Shown here: piece by piece, positions 22,916 to 30,991 of the stretch
How the letters are laid out: each line of letters starts with the position of its first letter
Position numbering within the stretch: position 1 is the first letter of the stretch
Source of the DNA: Candidatus Azambacteria bacterium
Lineage (GTDB): Bacteria; Patescibacteriota; Minisyncoccia; UBA10092
Assembly: GCA_030646675.1 (NCBI GenBank)
Contig: JAUSKX010000027.1
Location: 1-32,655, forward strand
DNA length: 32,655 nt
Reading direction: 5' to 3'
Notes under the pieces: generated by a model
Database searches by the model: none
Told to the model about the DNA's origin: nothing
What the model saw: the letters and a program-made list of their open reading frames with translations, nothing else
Translations under genes and position numbers: made by a program

Positions 22916-23076
22916 GTATGGGAATCGAGTAAGTTATGGGCGCTTGGTTAATTATAGATATCCAACATCCAGCAAGAGATATGCCGGATGTCTTCAATAC
23001 AAATATTGCGGGCCATTTAGCAACCCTAAAAATTATTGGTTCCGGCATTCGTAGTTTTAAGCCGTTCATACAGCGG

Positions 23077-23116
23077 CCAGTTTGTTATGGATGCTATAGC
23101 ATGGATAACAAACTGG
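23077..23116. repeat. ATGCTATAGCAT palindrome, copy 4
   Basis: A 40-nt palindrome with outer arms CCAGTTTGTTAT/ATAACAAACTGG, a 2-nt GG/GG mismatch on each side, and the perfect core. The mismatch is at the same place as in copy 1. Confidence 0.88.
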
Positions 23117-23133
23117 GAAAACAGTTAAGCGCG

Positions 23134-23193
23134 AATAGCGGCAATAACAACACTAATAGCGACAATAATGACGCCAATAGCGATAACAACACT
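23134..23193 (+). repeat. Short tandem repeat, unit about 21 nt
   Basis: Three imperfect units start with AATAGCG and contain AATAACAACACT-like sequence (23134-23154, 23155-23175, 23176-23193). If translated in one frame they give Asn/Ser/Asp-rich peptides, but no gene is supported. Confidence 0.6.
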
Positions 23194-23418
23194 AGCAGCA
23201 TATGTCGAGTGTAAATATTAGGAATGGATATTAAGCATAAATATCAATCAATAGGTTTCCGACTCCTATTACTCCTATTGATACGCGCCTTCCGGAAAGT
23301 TTGGCTACGGCAAATAAAGGATATAACCGTAATAGAGCAAGAACTGCATATCGCGGAATATTGGCTTTGTAAAAACAAAAATCAAAAAGTACGCCCGTAT
23401 TGCAATTCCATTTAAACG

Positions 23419-23447
23419 AGCCCCGCCATGGCGGGGCTAGTTTTATT
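23419..23447 (+). terminator. Rho-independent terminator
   Basis: AGCCCCGCC (23419-23427) pairs with GGCGGGGCT (23430-23438), 9 bp and a 2-nt loop, followed by AGTTTTATT. It ends an unidentified transcript from the intergenic region and insulates the fibre gene. Confidence 0.8.
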
Positions 23448-23481
23448 CGTATTTATAGCCAAAAAACGAAGAACGATTTGG

Positions 23482-23534
23482 TATAATTTAACCAATGCTC
23501 TGATATCCAATCAACATTGATTGGATATCAGAGC
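23482..23534 (+). promoter_or_regulatory. Extended -10 promoter and 18-bp inverted repeat at the fibre gene start
   Basis: TTTGGTATAAT gives an extended -10 (TATAAT 23482-23487). Directly after it, GCTCTGATATCCAATCAA (23497-23514) is repeated inverted at 23517-23534 with a 2-nt centre. Transcripts would begin with this hairpin, whose right arm contains the TTG start. It may be an operator or an mRNA hairpin that hides the start. Confidence 0.65.
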
Positions 23535-26500
23535 AAGAACAAATTTGTGCTTAATTTACCCGAAGAAATAAAAAATACCAAACAGAATTCGCGATATATT
23601 CCGCTAGCCGAAGCCGGGGAAATTTTGGGCACTTCGCGCGACTATCTGAACGTGCTTGTCAGGCGCGGAAAACTCCGCGCCGTAAAACTCGGCCGAAACT
23701 GGTTCACAACGGACGAATGGATTTCGGAATATAAAGCGCCCGCGGGCAAATTGGAACAAGAAGAAAAAGCCGAGCTGGCATCTTTGCGCGACGCTTCGCT
23801 GGCTGAAAGATTGGAGCGCGTGGAATCCCGATTCGAAAATATTTCAACTTTTAGAGATAAAGAAATATCTAAAAAAATTTATTCCGTTGTTTCTTCCCAA
23901 GAAATTAAACTGCCATCCAGAAAATTAGAACCGGAAGAGAAAACAAAGATTCTGGAATCGGTAAAAGAAAGAATCCAAACAATCGATTCCAATAATTTCC
24001 ACAATGTCTCCAAGAAATTGGGAATCAGGAAATCTCTAGAGAGCTGGTCGGCGAAGAAACTCTCCATCGCTTCAGCGCTGGCAGGCCTTGTTTTAATTGT
24101 ATCTCTCGGAATGGCGGCGGGTGTTTTCAATTTTTCCCCCTTCGGGGGATCCCCCGTAGGGGGACAATTTTCCCGCATAGCGGGACAAGCTAACATCTTC
24201 AGCAACTTCCCCAATGACGTTTCTCAATTTACGAACTGGCTGGCAAATGGAATCAACAAATCCATTTCTATTTTCAATCCATCCCAAACGGATTTAACAA
24301 TCGAAGAACTGGAATCGGGAAAATCCAAAATTGCGGTTCAGGAAGAAACTTTAAATTCAATCAATTCTCTTGCTCAAGCCGAGGCGTTGGATAGCCAAGC
24401 GATTGAGGAATATCAAAATATCGCTTCGGGCGAAACCGGAACAGGCGGTCAGACCGTATCAATCTCTGGCAGTAACTTTTCTCTTTTAGAGAATCGCCTG
24501 TCTCTAATCGAAACAAATCTGCGAGACCAGTCGGAACTTTTCAATTCCGAGTTGTCCGTTCAGAAAAAAACAATTCTGGGCACTCTCGGGGCTTTATTCG
24601 GCATTGCCAAAATGGTTCCCGAACATCCCGGTTCCACCATTGTCGTTCAAGGCCAGCCGGCTACTCTAACCACATACTCCGTCTCTCCCCAGGTCCAATC
24701 GGGATTTGACCGCCTTTCCGCCACCTATCTCTCTGTAGCCAATGACGCCACTATCAATGGTTCTCTGACGGTTAAGTCGGGAGGAAACTTCAATTCTCTT
24801 GGAGTTTCAGGAAACACATCCCTAAATACACTTTCAGTTTCCGGTCTTTCTTCCTTAACCACTCTTAATATTTCCGGCGATTCCACTTTGAATAATCTCA
24901 CGTTATCCGGAACTTTAGACGCCAGCGCCAGCAGTGTTATTTTCGCCAACGCCTCAACCACCAATCTGACGGTTTCGGGTAACACTTGGATTACCAACGG
25001 AACAATAACAAATGGAACCATCACCAACGGAACGATTACCAACGCCTCAACAACATATGCCACTTTGCCGACATTTTGGGGGACGAATGGAACAATAACA
25101 AACGCTTCAACAACATACGCCACTCTTCCAAACTTCTGGTCCACTAACGGAACCATCACTAACGCTTCAACCACCTATCTGACGGTCGGCAGTAACTTTT
25201 GGGGAGATGCCGGCTTAGTTTCTACCGCCATCCAGACTCCGCTAATTTGGAACAACGGAACTCTAACCGCTTCCACCACCGGCGCCAACCCGATTATTTT
25301 CGCGACTAATTCTTTGGAAAGAATGAGAATTGACGCCAACGGCTACGTTGCTATTGCGACCACAACAATGCCAGTTGGCTTCGGATTTAATATCGCCACT
25401 TCCACTTTCACTTATGGCAACCAATTTATTTCCGGCGGTCTCGGCGTTGGCATTGCCACAACAACCAACGGCGTTCTTCAAACTTCGGGAGATGCTTCAA
25501 TTGGCGGCAATCTTTATGTTTCCGGAAATTCTACGATCGCCAGCAATTTAACCGTTATCGGCGCTTCTTCCGCCAACACCTTAACTATCAATTCTTCCAT
25601 CAATTCTAATTTGGTTCCCGACCAGAACGCGGCGAGAGACCTCGGTTCAACTTCAATGTATTGGAAAAACGCGTATATCAGCACTCTTACCGTAAACAGC
25701 ATTTCCGCCGCTTCAACCACTATCGGCGGCACCCAGTCGGACACTTTTACCATAAATTCAGACAATGCCACTGCCGACAACGAAACCGAAACTTTAATCT
25801 TTTTCCGCGGCCAAATTCAGCCCAATGCTTTATTAACCTGGAACTCCGCCACCTCTTCCAAGAGATTTGAATTTAACCAATCGCTGTATATTAACAACGG
25901 TTCGGCTTCCACCACCAATCCGACTTTTACGATTCAAAGCATCGCCAACCAAACCGCCAACGCTTTGCAAATAATTGATAATAATTCCAGCGCGTATTTC
26001 ACGGTTAACCCGACGGGAAGTAAAACCACGATGGTCAACGCTTCAACTACCTATGCCACTCTGACAAATTTCTGGGGAACGACGGGGAATGTCGCTAATC
26101 TGACTGTTACCAATGCTTCCACCACCAACCTTTCCATCTCCGGCAATCTCTGGGGAGCCGGCAGCATACTTTTGTCCGACGGCTTACTGGGTTCTCCCTC
26201 CCTTTCTTTTACCAACGACACCGACTCCGGCCTTTATCGGGTTAGTGATAACAAAATGAGTTTTGTCACTGGCTCCGCCGTCGCTTTAACCATCGATTCT
26301 CAGCAATACGTCGGCATTGGAGCCGTTACCAGCCCTCAAGCAACGATTGATATCGGCACCAACGATATCTACAACAACACGATTGTTGACACTGCCATCA
26401 TCAGGCACAACACCACGGGAACCGCCGCCAATGGATTGGGAACAGCCCTTTCTTTCTGGGGTGAGGCGGTTGAAGGAACCAGCCAACAGCTGGCCAGAAT

Positions 26501-29387
26501 CGCCGGAGTGGTTGAACAGGCCACCACTACCTCGGCGACATTCGGTTCCTATCTTTCGTTCTGGACGACAGGTTCAGGAGGCATACAGGAAAAAATGCGC
26601 CTCACCTCAACCGGCGGCTTGGCTTTGGCAACCACCACAATGCCGTCAGGTTACGGATTTAATGTCGCCACATCTACAAATATCTACGGCAATCTTACCG
26701 TCTCCGGCAACGGAACCATAACCAATGCTTCTTCTACTTACTCAACAGTTTCCGATACTGCTTGGATTAACAATTTGGTCGCCACCAACGCCACTACCAC
26801 GACATTCAGAGCTTCAGGTCTGGCAACATTCGGAGGAAATGTGGGGATTGGGACGACAAGTCCGGGGGCACCGTTAGTGGTGGCAAATACCAGTCAAGCA
26901 TCACAGGCGTGGATAGTAAATAGTACTAACGGGAGGGGCATGTCGTTGAATGGCGACTATCCAGGGTTTGGTGTTAATTCCTATTATGATGGGGGTGCTG
27001 CCTGGAAAGCATTTAATAGTGAATACACCGGCATCTTTCAATTCAATCCGCTTAATGGGAACTGGCAATTCTTTACTGGCAATAATCCAGGTGCTAATCA
27101 AAACATGACGATAACTTTGCCAGTTGTCATCCAACAGGGTGGAAGTGTCGGCATCGGTGGAAACATAAACAACGATGGCACTTTAACAGGGGCAAAGTTA
27201 GTGGTTCAAAGTACCGGCAACGTCGGCATCGGGACGACGAGTCCGAATAATCTTCTGACTATTTCAGGGGCAACCACGCCCTCTCTTGGTTTTACAGTTG
27301 CTAATGGTCTTGGTTGGACAATGGGAATTGATACCGCGGATTCAAACAAGTTTAAAATTGCTTCTTCCACCGCTGTCGGAACAAACACAAGGTTGACAAT
27401 AGATAATTCGGGCAACGTCGGCATCGGGACGACGAATCCGGCAGGTCTTTTAACTCTTCGTACGGCAACAGCACAATCATTGGCTAACTCATTTTCAAGT
27501 TTGCGACTTGAATTACAGACAGCCAGCACTTCCCCTGGCGGCACGGGGCCACAATTAACTTTTGCGCAAAGTTATCATTCAGGTGCTCCAGCTGAAATGG
27601 CAGTAACGGGTGCAATTCGCGGATATAAAACCGGAAATGATTTGGGCTATGGTGGTGGGCTTCAATTGCTTTATCAACCTGATAATGTGGGCTTTGGGAT
27701 GCTTCCCGCCGTCACTTTAACAGGCGGAGGCAACGTTATTGTTAATGGTACTAGCGATACCACATCAAAGTTTTCAGTTTTCGGTGGTGCTAATGTACAT
27801 GCTGGACGCTTCTACGGAAATTCCACTGCAAGTCAAAGTTTGGGCATAAATATTGATGCGGGTACTAATTCAGCAGATTATGCGTTGTATATTAGAAATC
27901 AAGCGGCGTCAGCTGATTATTTGTATGTTAGAGGCGACGGCAACGTCGGCATCGGGACGACGACGCCAAAAGCCCCTTTGCAAATAGGTGGACAGTTATC
28001 CTTTCCGACAGATGGAACCGATGCCGTAATAGCAGATAACCTTTATTACTCTTCCGGGTGGAAGCATATAGCCAATTCTCTTGGTTCAATGGTTTATCAA
28101 CAGGACGGCAGTATTACTCTGTACACGTCAGCAACGGGAGCGGCTGATTCTGCCGCAACATTGGTGTCTGTTATGAGTACGACTGCGGCAGGAAACGTCG
28201 GCATCGGGACGACGGCGCCGGACGGGAAATTACACGTTTTTTCAGGATCAGCAGGGACAGTAACTGCTGATGCTAACGCTGATGACCTTACTGTGGAAAA
28301 TTCCGGTGCGGGCGGAATATCTATTCTGACTCCAGGTGCTTCAGATGGTAATTTATTTTTTGGCAATGAAAGCGAAAATGCCACAGCGCGTATCACTAGA
28401 GAAGCCACTACCGGCGATTTAAAGTTTAGTTTTCAGTCGGGGGTTGGAATATTTAGGTTCCAACAAGACGGCAAGCTCGGCATCGGGACGACGGCTCCTA
28501 CAGCAGGAATAGAACTTGACGTAGAAGGACAAGCAGAATGCGATGGAGCAGGATGTTGGACGGTTGAATCAGACATGGCGTATAAAAAAGACATAATAGA
28601 TTTGAATTATGGTTTAAGCGAGGTTCTACAAATGACCCCAAGAAGATACACCCTTAGAGAAACTAATGAAAATAGTTTTGGATTAATCGCGCAAGAACTT
28701 GAAACAATAATCCCTGAATTAGTTAGAGGAGAAGAGGGTCATAAAAACATAGGATATGACGGACTTGCTCCGATTTTGGTTAATGCGATGAAGGAGTTGG
28801 CATCAACCACAGTATCTTTGCAGAATCAAATTAACGCGTTAGTCGCATCATCAACTTTAACCGCGGCTAATGGAACATTCGCTCTTTCCACTATGAACTC
28901 CGACCTGAACCTCAACGGCTTTGCGATTTTGAATGTTAAGAGCATCACCGGATTTAATAATCTTTGGTCCATAGATTCCGAGGGCAATATTATCGCTAAA
29001 AGCGTTCAAACCCAGGCGTTGACCGTCGGCGGCGGCGCTGCCTCCGGCATCACGGTTTATGACCGCCAAACTTCGGCTCCAAAATGTATATATATAGAAG
29101 GAGGGGCGATTATGGCTTCGGATGGCGCCTGTGGCAGCACAATTAACGCCGGAGTTATCGCGCCGATTTCCCAAACCATCCCGGTTGCTACCTCCTCGGT
29201 TTCGGAAATCAATACGGCGACCTCAACTCCAGAGATAATAATTCCGCCGGCAGAGACGGCGACAAGTACGCCGGAAATACTGCCGACCGAAACGGCAACC
29301 TCAACCGAGCCGATTATTATTGACACGGCAACCACTACACCGGACATAATAATTCCACCGGTGGAAACGGCGACAACAACGCCATGA
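23517..29387 (+). CDS. Giant surface fibre protein: HTH, one TM, repeats, S74 chaperone domain
   Basis: The 1956-residue protein has, in order: an excisionase/MerR-like helix-turn-helix (about 27-73, YIPLAEAGEILGTSRDYLNV then RRGKLRAVKLGRNWF), a charged helical stretch (78-180), one TM segment (about 181-204), and a very long Thr/Ser/Asn/Gly-rich repeat part. That part has NGTITNASTTYATL units (about 490-560) and GNVGIGTTSP units (about 1107-1660). A peptidase S74/endosialidase chaperone domain (about 1684-1770) begins ESDMAYKKDI, with Ser1685 and Lys1690/1691 as candidate self-cleavage residues, and has FGLIAQELE and NIGYDGLAPILVNAMKEL. A further 186 residues end in a Thr/Pro tail. S74 domains trimerise tail spikes and fibres and cut themselves off. 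Start TTG 23517; GTG 23547 is an alternative. Confidence 0.85.
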   Translation: MIGYQSKNKFVLNLPEEIKNTKQNSRYIPLAEAGEILGTSRDYLNVLVRRGKLRAVKLGRNWFTTDEWISEYKAPAGKLEQEEKAELASLRDASLAERLERVESRFENISTFRDKEISKKIYSVVSSQEIKLPSRKLEPEEKTKILESVKERIQTIDSNNFHNVSKKLGIRKSLESWSAKKLSIASALAGLVLIVSLGMAAGVFNFSPFGGSPVGGQFSRIAGQANIFSNFPNDVSQFTNWLANGINKSISIFNPSQTDLTIEELESGKSKIAVQEETLNSINSLAQAEALDSQAIEEYQNIASGETGTGGQTVSISGSNFSLLENRLSLIETNLRDQSELFNSELSVQKKTILGTLGALFGIAKMVPEHPGSTIVVQGQPATLTTYSVSPQVQSGFDRLSATYLSVANDATINGSLTVKSGGNFNSLGVSGNTSLNTLSVSGLSSLTTLNISGDSTLNNLTLSGTLDASASSVIFANASTTNLTVSGNTWITNGTITNGTITNGTITNASTTYATLPTFWGTNGTITNASTTYATLPNFWSTNGTITNASTTYLTVGSNFWGDAGLVSTAIQTPLIWNNGTLTASTTGANPIIFATNSLERMRIDANGYVAIATTTMPVGFGFNIATSTFTYGNQFISGGLGVGIATTTNGVLQTSGDASIGGNLYVSGNSTIASNLTVIGASSANTLTINSSINSNLVPDQNAARDLGSTSMYWKNAYISTLTVNSISAASTTIGGTQSDTFTINSDNATADNETETLIFFRGQIQPNALLTWNSATSSKRFEFNQSLYINNGSASTTNPTFTIQSIANQTANALQIIDNNSSAYFTVNPTGSKTTMVNASTTYATLTNFWGTTGNVANLTVTNASTTNLSISGNLWGAGSILLSDGLLGSPSLSFTNDTDSGLYRVSDNKMSFVTGSAVALTIDSQQYVGIGAVTSPQATIDIGTNDIYNNTIVDTAIIRHNTTGTAANGLGTALSFWGEAVEGTSQQLARIAGVVEQATTTSATFGSYLSFWTTGSGGIQEKMRLTSTGGLALATTTMPSGYGFNVATSTNIYGNLTVSGNGTITNASSTYSTVSDTAWINNLVATNATTTTFRASGLATFGGNVGIGTTSPGAPLVVANTSQASQAWIVNSTNGRGMSLNGDYPGFGVNSYYDGGAAWKAFNSEYTGIFQFNPLNGNWQFFTGNNPGANQNMTITLPVVIQQGGSVGIGGNINNDGTLTGAKLVVQSTGNVGIGTTSPNNLLTISGATTPSLGFTVANGLGWTMGIDTADSNKFKIASSTAVGTNTRLTIDNSGNVGIGTTNPAGLLTLRTATAQSLANSFSSLRLELQTASTSPGGTGPQLTFAQSYHSGAPAEMAVTGAIRGYKTGNDLGYGGGLQLLYQPDNVGFGMLPAVTLTGGGNVIVNGTSDTTSKFSVFGGANVHAGRFYGNSTASQSLGINIDAGTNSADYALYIRNQAASADYLYVRGDGNVGIGTTTPKAPLQIGGQLSFPTDGTDAVIADNLYYSSGWKHIANSLGSMVYQQDGSITLYTSATGAADSAATLVSVMSTTAAGNVGIGTTAPDGKLHVFSGSAGTVTADANADDLTVENSGAGGISILTPGASDGNLFFGNESENATARITREATTGDLKFSFQSGVGIFRFQQDGKLGIGTTAPTAGIELDVEGQAECDGAGCWTVESDMAYKKDIIDLNYGLSEVLQMTPRRYTLRETNENSFGLIAQELETIIPELVRGEEGHKNIGYDGLAPILVNAMKELASTTVSLQNQINALVASSTLTAANGTFALSTMNSDLNLNGFAILNVKSITGFNNLWSIDSEGNIIAKSVQTQALTVGGGAASGITVYDRQTSAPKCIYIEGGAIMASDGACGSTINAGVIAPISQTIPVATSSVSEINTATSTPEIIIPPAETATSTPEILPTETATSTEPIIIDTATTTPDIIIPPVETATTTP
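24136..24163. repeat. In-frame double hairpin element in the fibre gene
   Basis: CCCCCTTCGGGGG followed by CCCCCGTAGGGGG encodes PFGGSPVGG just after the TM segment. It is the same layout as 4591-4620 in argS. A smaller TCCCGC/GCGGGA palindrome follows within about 10 nt. Confidence 0.7.
26835..28494 (+). repeat. GNVGIGTT-encoding repeats in the fibre gene
   Basis: Six copies of a 25-nt unit, with core GGCATCGGGACGACG in five, are at 26835-26859 (diverged), 27216-27240, 27411-27435, 27939-27963, 28191-28215 and 28470-28494. The copies are much closer in DNA than the sequence between them. They encode (G)NVGIGTT, a turn unit common in phage-fibre-like S74 proteins. Confidence 0.85.
29165..29210. 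repeat. 46-nt palindromic element shared with argS
   Basis: It is identical to 3788-3833 at 40 of 46 positions, with the six differences at the centre, and encodes ISQTIP-SSVSEI in both. It stands before the Thr/Pro-rich C-terminal tail of the fibre protein. Confidence 0.85.
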
Positions 29388-29426
29388 AAAAAATAAAAAT
29401 CCCATCCGAAGACAGAATTTTTAATG

Positions 29427-29504
29427 TGGAGTCAAGGGGAATTGGACCCCTCAATCCGAGCGTCGACCACAGATTGCCTCACCAGAGGTGGCCCCTTAAA
29501 CTCC
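29427..29504 (-). ncRNA. tRNA-like structured element (not a canonical tRNA)
   Basis: On the minus strand a 78-nt element shows a possible acceptor (GGAGTTT against TGACTCC, one mismatch), discriminator A, and a T arm AGGGG/CCCCT with loop TCCAATT (T55 replaced by C). A D-like segment contains GG. The anticodon arm is abnormal: CAATCTG pairs with CGGATTG over 7 bp (one G-U) and leaves an 11-nt loop with GTCGAC. Alternatively AAGGGG and CCCCTT extend the outer stem to a long hairpin. It may be a tRNA relic or another small RNA. No CCA is encoded. Confidence 0.4.
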
Positions 29505-29596
29505 ACATTGATAATATTATCAAGAATACGGACAAAAAGAAAATCCGAGAAAAAATCTCGGACTTTCAGAGCCACAATTTGCAATCTGTGGTCGAC
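29462..29596. repeat. 16-nt inverted repeat pair downstream of the fibre gene
   Basis: GTCGACCACAGATTGC (29462-29477) recurs as its exact reverse complement at 29581-29596. The left arm is in the odd arm of the tRNA-like element. The 103 nt between them hold the second half of that element and a hairpin. Confidence 0.75.
29531..29562 (-). terminator. Minus-strand terminator
   Basis: TCCGAGA/TCTCGGA (29544-29550 and 29556-29562) forms a 7-bp hairpin; on the minus strand it is followed by TTTTCTTTTT. It would stop minus-strand transcripts entering the tRNA-like element from the right. Confidence 0.5.
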
Positions 29597-29668
29597 TTAC
29601 CGCCAGTATATCACATTAACAGGTCGTGTCAATAGTTAATTTGTGGATAACTTTTAGCGAAAAATAAC

Positions 29669-30991
29669 ATGTTAAATATAGAAAATTTTTTACAAAAAAT
29701 CTCCGAAAAAATCGCCCAATTTCGTATCACGCTTACCCGTGAGGTGGCCAAATTTTCCAAAACTCGTGAGATTTCAACCCCCCAAAGTGATGAGATTTCC
29801 CGTGAGGTAATGAGAAGCAAGAGCCTTAGTCCCGATCCGTCCCTTTGCCCTTACTGCAACTCCAAAGAATTTGTTAAACGTGGCTTGCGAAAAAAGAAAC
29901 TGGAAACCGTCCAGCTGTATCTTTGCGGCGCCTGCAAAAGAACCTTCACTTCGCAATTCATAAAAGGCAGGCACTTTCCAATGAACTTGGTTATTGAAGG
30001 CCTGAATTATTATAACTTGGGGTTCGGGCTGGAGGAGACCTGTAATTTACTTAATCAAAAGTTCGGGGTCAGGCCGGAAGCATCGACACTTTCAAATTGG
30101 ACATCTCAATATTCGGAATTATGCAGATATTCGCGCCTGCGGCCTTTTGCGGTAAAAATGTTCAAGCCGGAAGACACGGTGGAGACCACAAGCATGGCTC
30201 ATCGCCAAATCTACCGTTTTCGCTACCATCGCGCCAAAATGAAAATTCTTTTGGAGGACTACAAGCACCGCAACTTCGGCCCGCTCAAGGAATATCTGGA
30301 AGCCGTGTCGAGCGAAACCCCGCACCAGTATTTCCAGGACGGCCTGCGTATTTCGGAAATAAAAACCAAGTTCGACAAGGCGCAGATGATTATAAGGAGC
30401 AAAACGAATTACGCCAACGCGCTGGCAAAGTTTGTTTTGCAGTCGGTGAAGGAAAACAAATTCCGGCATGAGGCGCTTCAGAGGTTTTTTATCGCCAACG
30501 ACTCGGTAACCGTGGCCTCCGAAGTTCCGGTGTATATAAAGAAGGAAGATATCGAGCATATGGAAAATACTCTTGGTTTTAAGATTTTGGATGAAGAAAT
30601 TCGGGTAAAGGGACAAAAGGAAAATGGGGAAAAGGGACGAGTGCCAAAGGCAACTTCAAATTCGGCACTGGACGGCCTGCCCCGTCTGCTGACGGGGCAT
30701 ATCGACCTGGTTCAAGTTCGCAACGGAATGATTCACATTCTGGATTACAAGCCGAACGCGGCCAAGGAAAAACCGATTGAACAGCTGACTTGGTACGCTC
30801 TCGCCCTGTCGCGGCTCACCGGCTTGCGGCTGTACGAGTTCAAGTGCGGGTGGTTCGATGACAAGGATTATTTTGAATTTTATCCGCTTCACGTGGTTTA
30901 TAAAATGAAAGACAGAAAAAAGAAAAAAGTGAGGTTCAAGAGCGGAGATTCAGTTGAAATCCCGGAAAATAATGAAATAAAAGTTGTATGA
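29669..30991 (+). CDS. Zinc-ribbon/HTH protein fused to a PD-(D/E)XK nuclease-like domain
   Basis: The 440-residue protein has a zinc ribbon (C60, C63, C86, C89: CPYCNSKEF and CGACKRTFT), of the type at the N-terminus of IS1-like InsA transposase parts. A helix-turn-helix follows (about 107-147, NYYNLGFGLEETCNLL, PEASTLSNWTSQY). The C-terminal region has a RecB/Cas4-like PD-(D/E)XK pattern: GHIDLV (D346), ILDYKP (D359, K361) and QLTWYALALS (Q372). Such folds cut or bind DNA. No DDE transposase residues are seen, and no insertion-sequence ends were found. It lies 4 nt upstream of a four-helix-bundle gene in an overlap-type junction. Its role (defence, mobile element or repair) cannot be told. 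The start at 29669 is an ATG; a consensus DnaA box (TGTGGATAA, 29642-29650) stands before it. Confidence 0.7.
   Translation: MLNIENFLQKISEKIAQFRITLTREVAKFSKTREISTPQSDEISREVMRSKSLSPDPSLCPYCNSKEFVKRGLRKKKLETVQLYLCGACKRTFTSQFIKGRHFPMNLVIEGLNYYNLGFGLEETCNLLNQKFGVRPEASTLSNWTSQYSELCRYSRLRPFAVKMFKPEDTVETTSMAHRQIYRFRYHRAKMKILLEDYKHRNFGPLKEYLEAVSSETPHQYFQDGLRISEIKTKFDKAQMIIRSKTNYANALAKFVLQSVKENKFRHEALQRFFIANDSVTVASEVPVYIKKEDIEHMENTLGFKILDEEIRVKGQKENGEKGRVPKATSNSALDGLPRLLTGHIDLVQVRNGMIHILDYKPNAAKEKPIEQLTWYALALSRLTGLRLYEFKCGWFDDKDYFEFYPLHVVYKMKDRKKKKVRFKSGDSVEIPENNEIKVV

Larger units (their letters stand above)
22695..23481. other. Intergenic region without convincing gene
   Basis: This stretch holds two large palindromes (22872-22915, 23077-23116), a short tandem repeat (23134-23193) and a terminator (23419-23447). 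Open frames exist on both strands, but they run through the palindromes and resemble no family known to me. A 63-residue frame (23224-23415, ATG) ends 3 nt before the terminator and contains a 9-bp hairpin (23247-23255 with 23274-23282), so a small protein or a small RNA is possible. The protein has no recognisable motif. Confidence 0.5.

Noticed and set aside
22539-23069. 176-residue minus-strand frame
   Set aside because: It overlaps the end of the PaaX-like gene and runs through a perfect palindrome; no family pattern is seen.
22872-23116. CRISPR array made of the palindromes
   Set aside because: Copies are irregularly spaced, differ in arm length and have no constant-length spacers.
22936-23214. 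92-residue plus-strand frame
   Set aside because: It contains a large palindrome and a tandem repeat, has no ribosome binding site and no recognisable motif.
29642-29650. Replication origin (consensus DnaA box TGTGGATAA)
   Set aside because: Only one box, with no cluster, no dnaA/dnaN neighbours and no clear AT-rich unwinding region tied to it.
29669-30991. Complete insertion sequence
   Set aside because: The zinc ribbon is transposase-like, but no DDE residues, terminal inverted repeats or target duplications were found.
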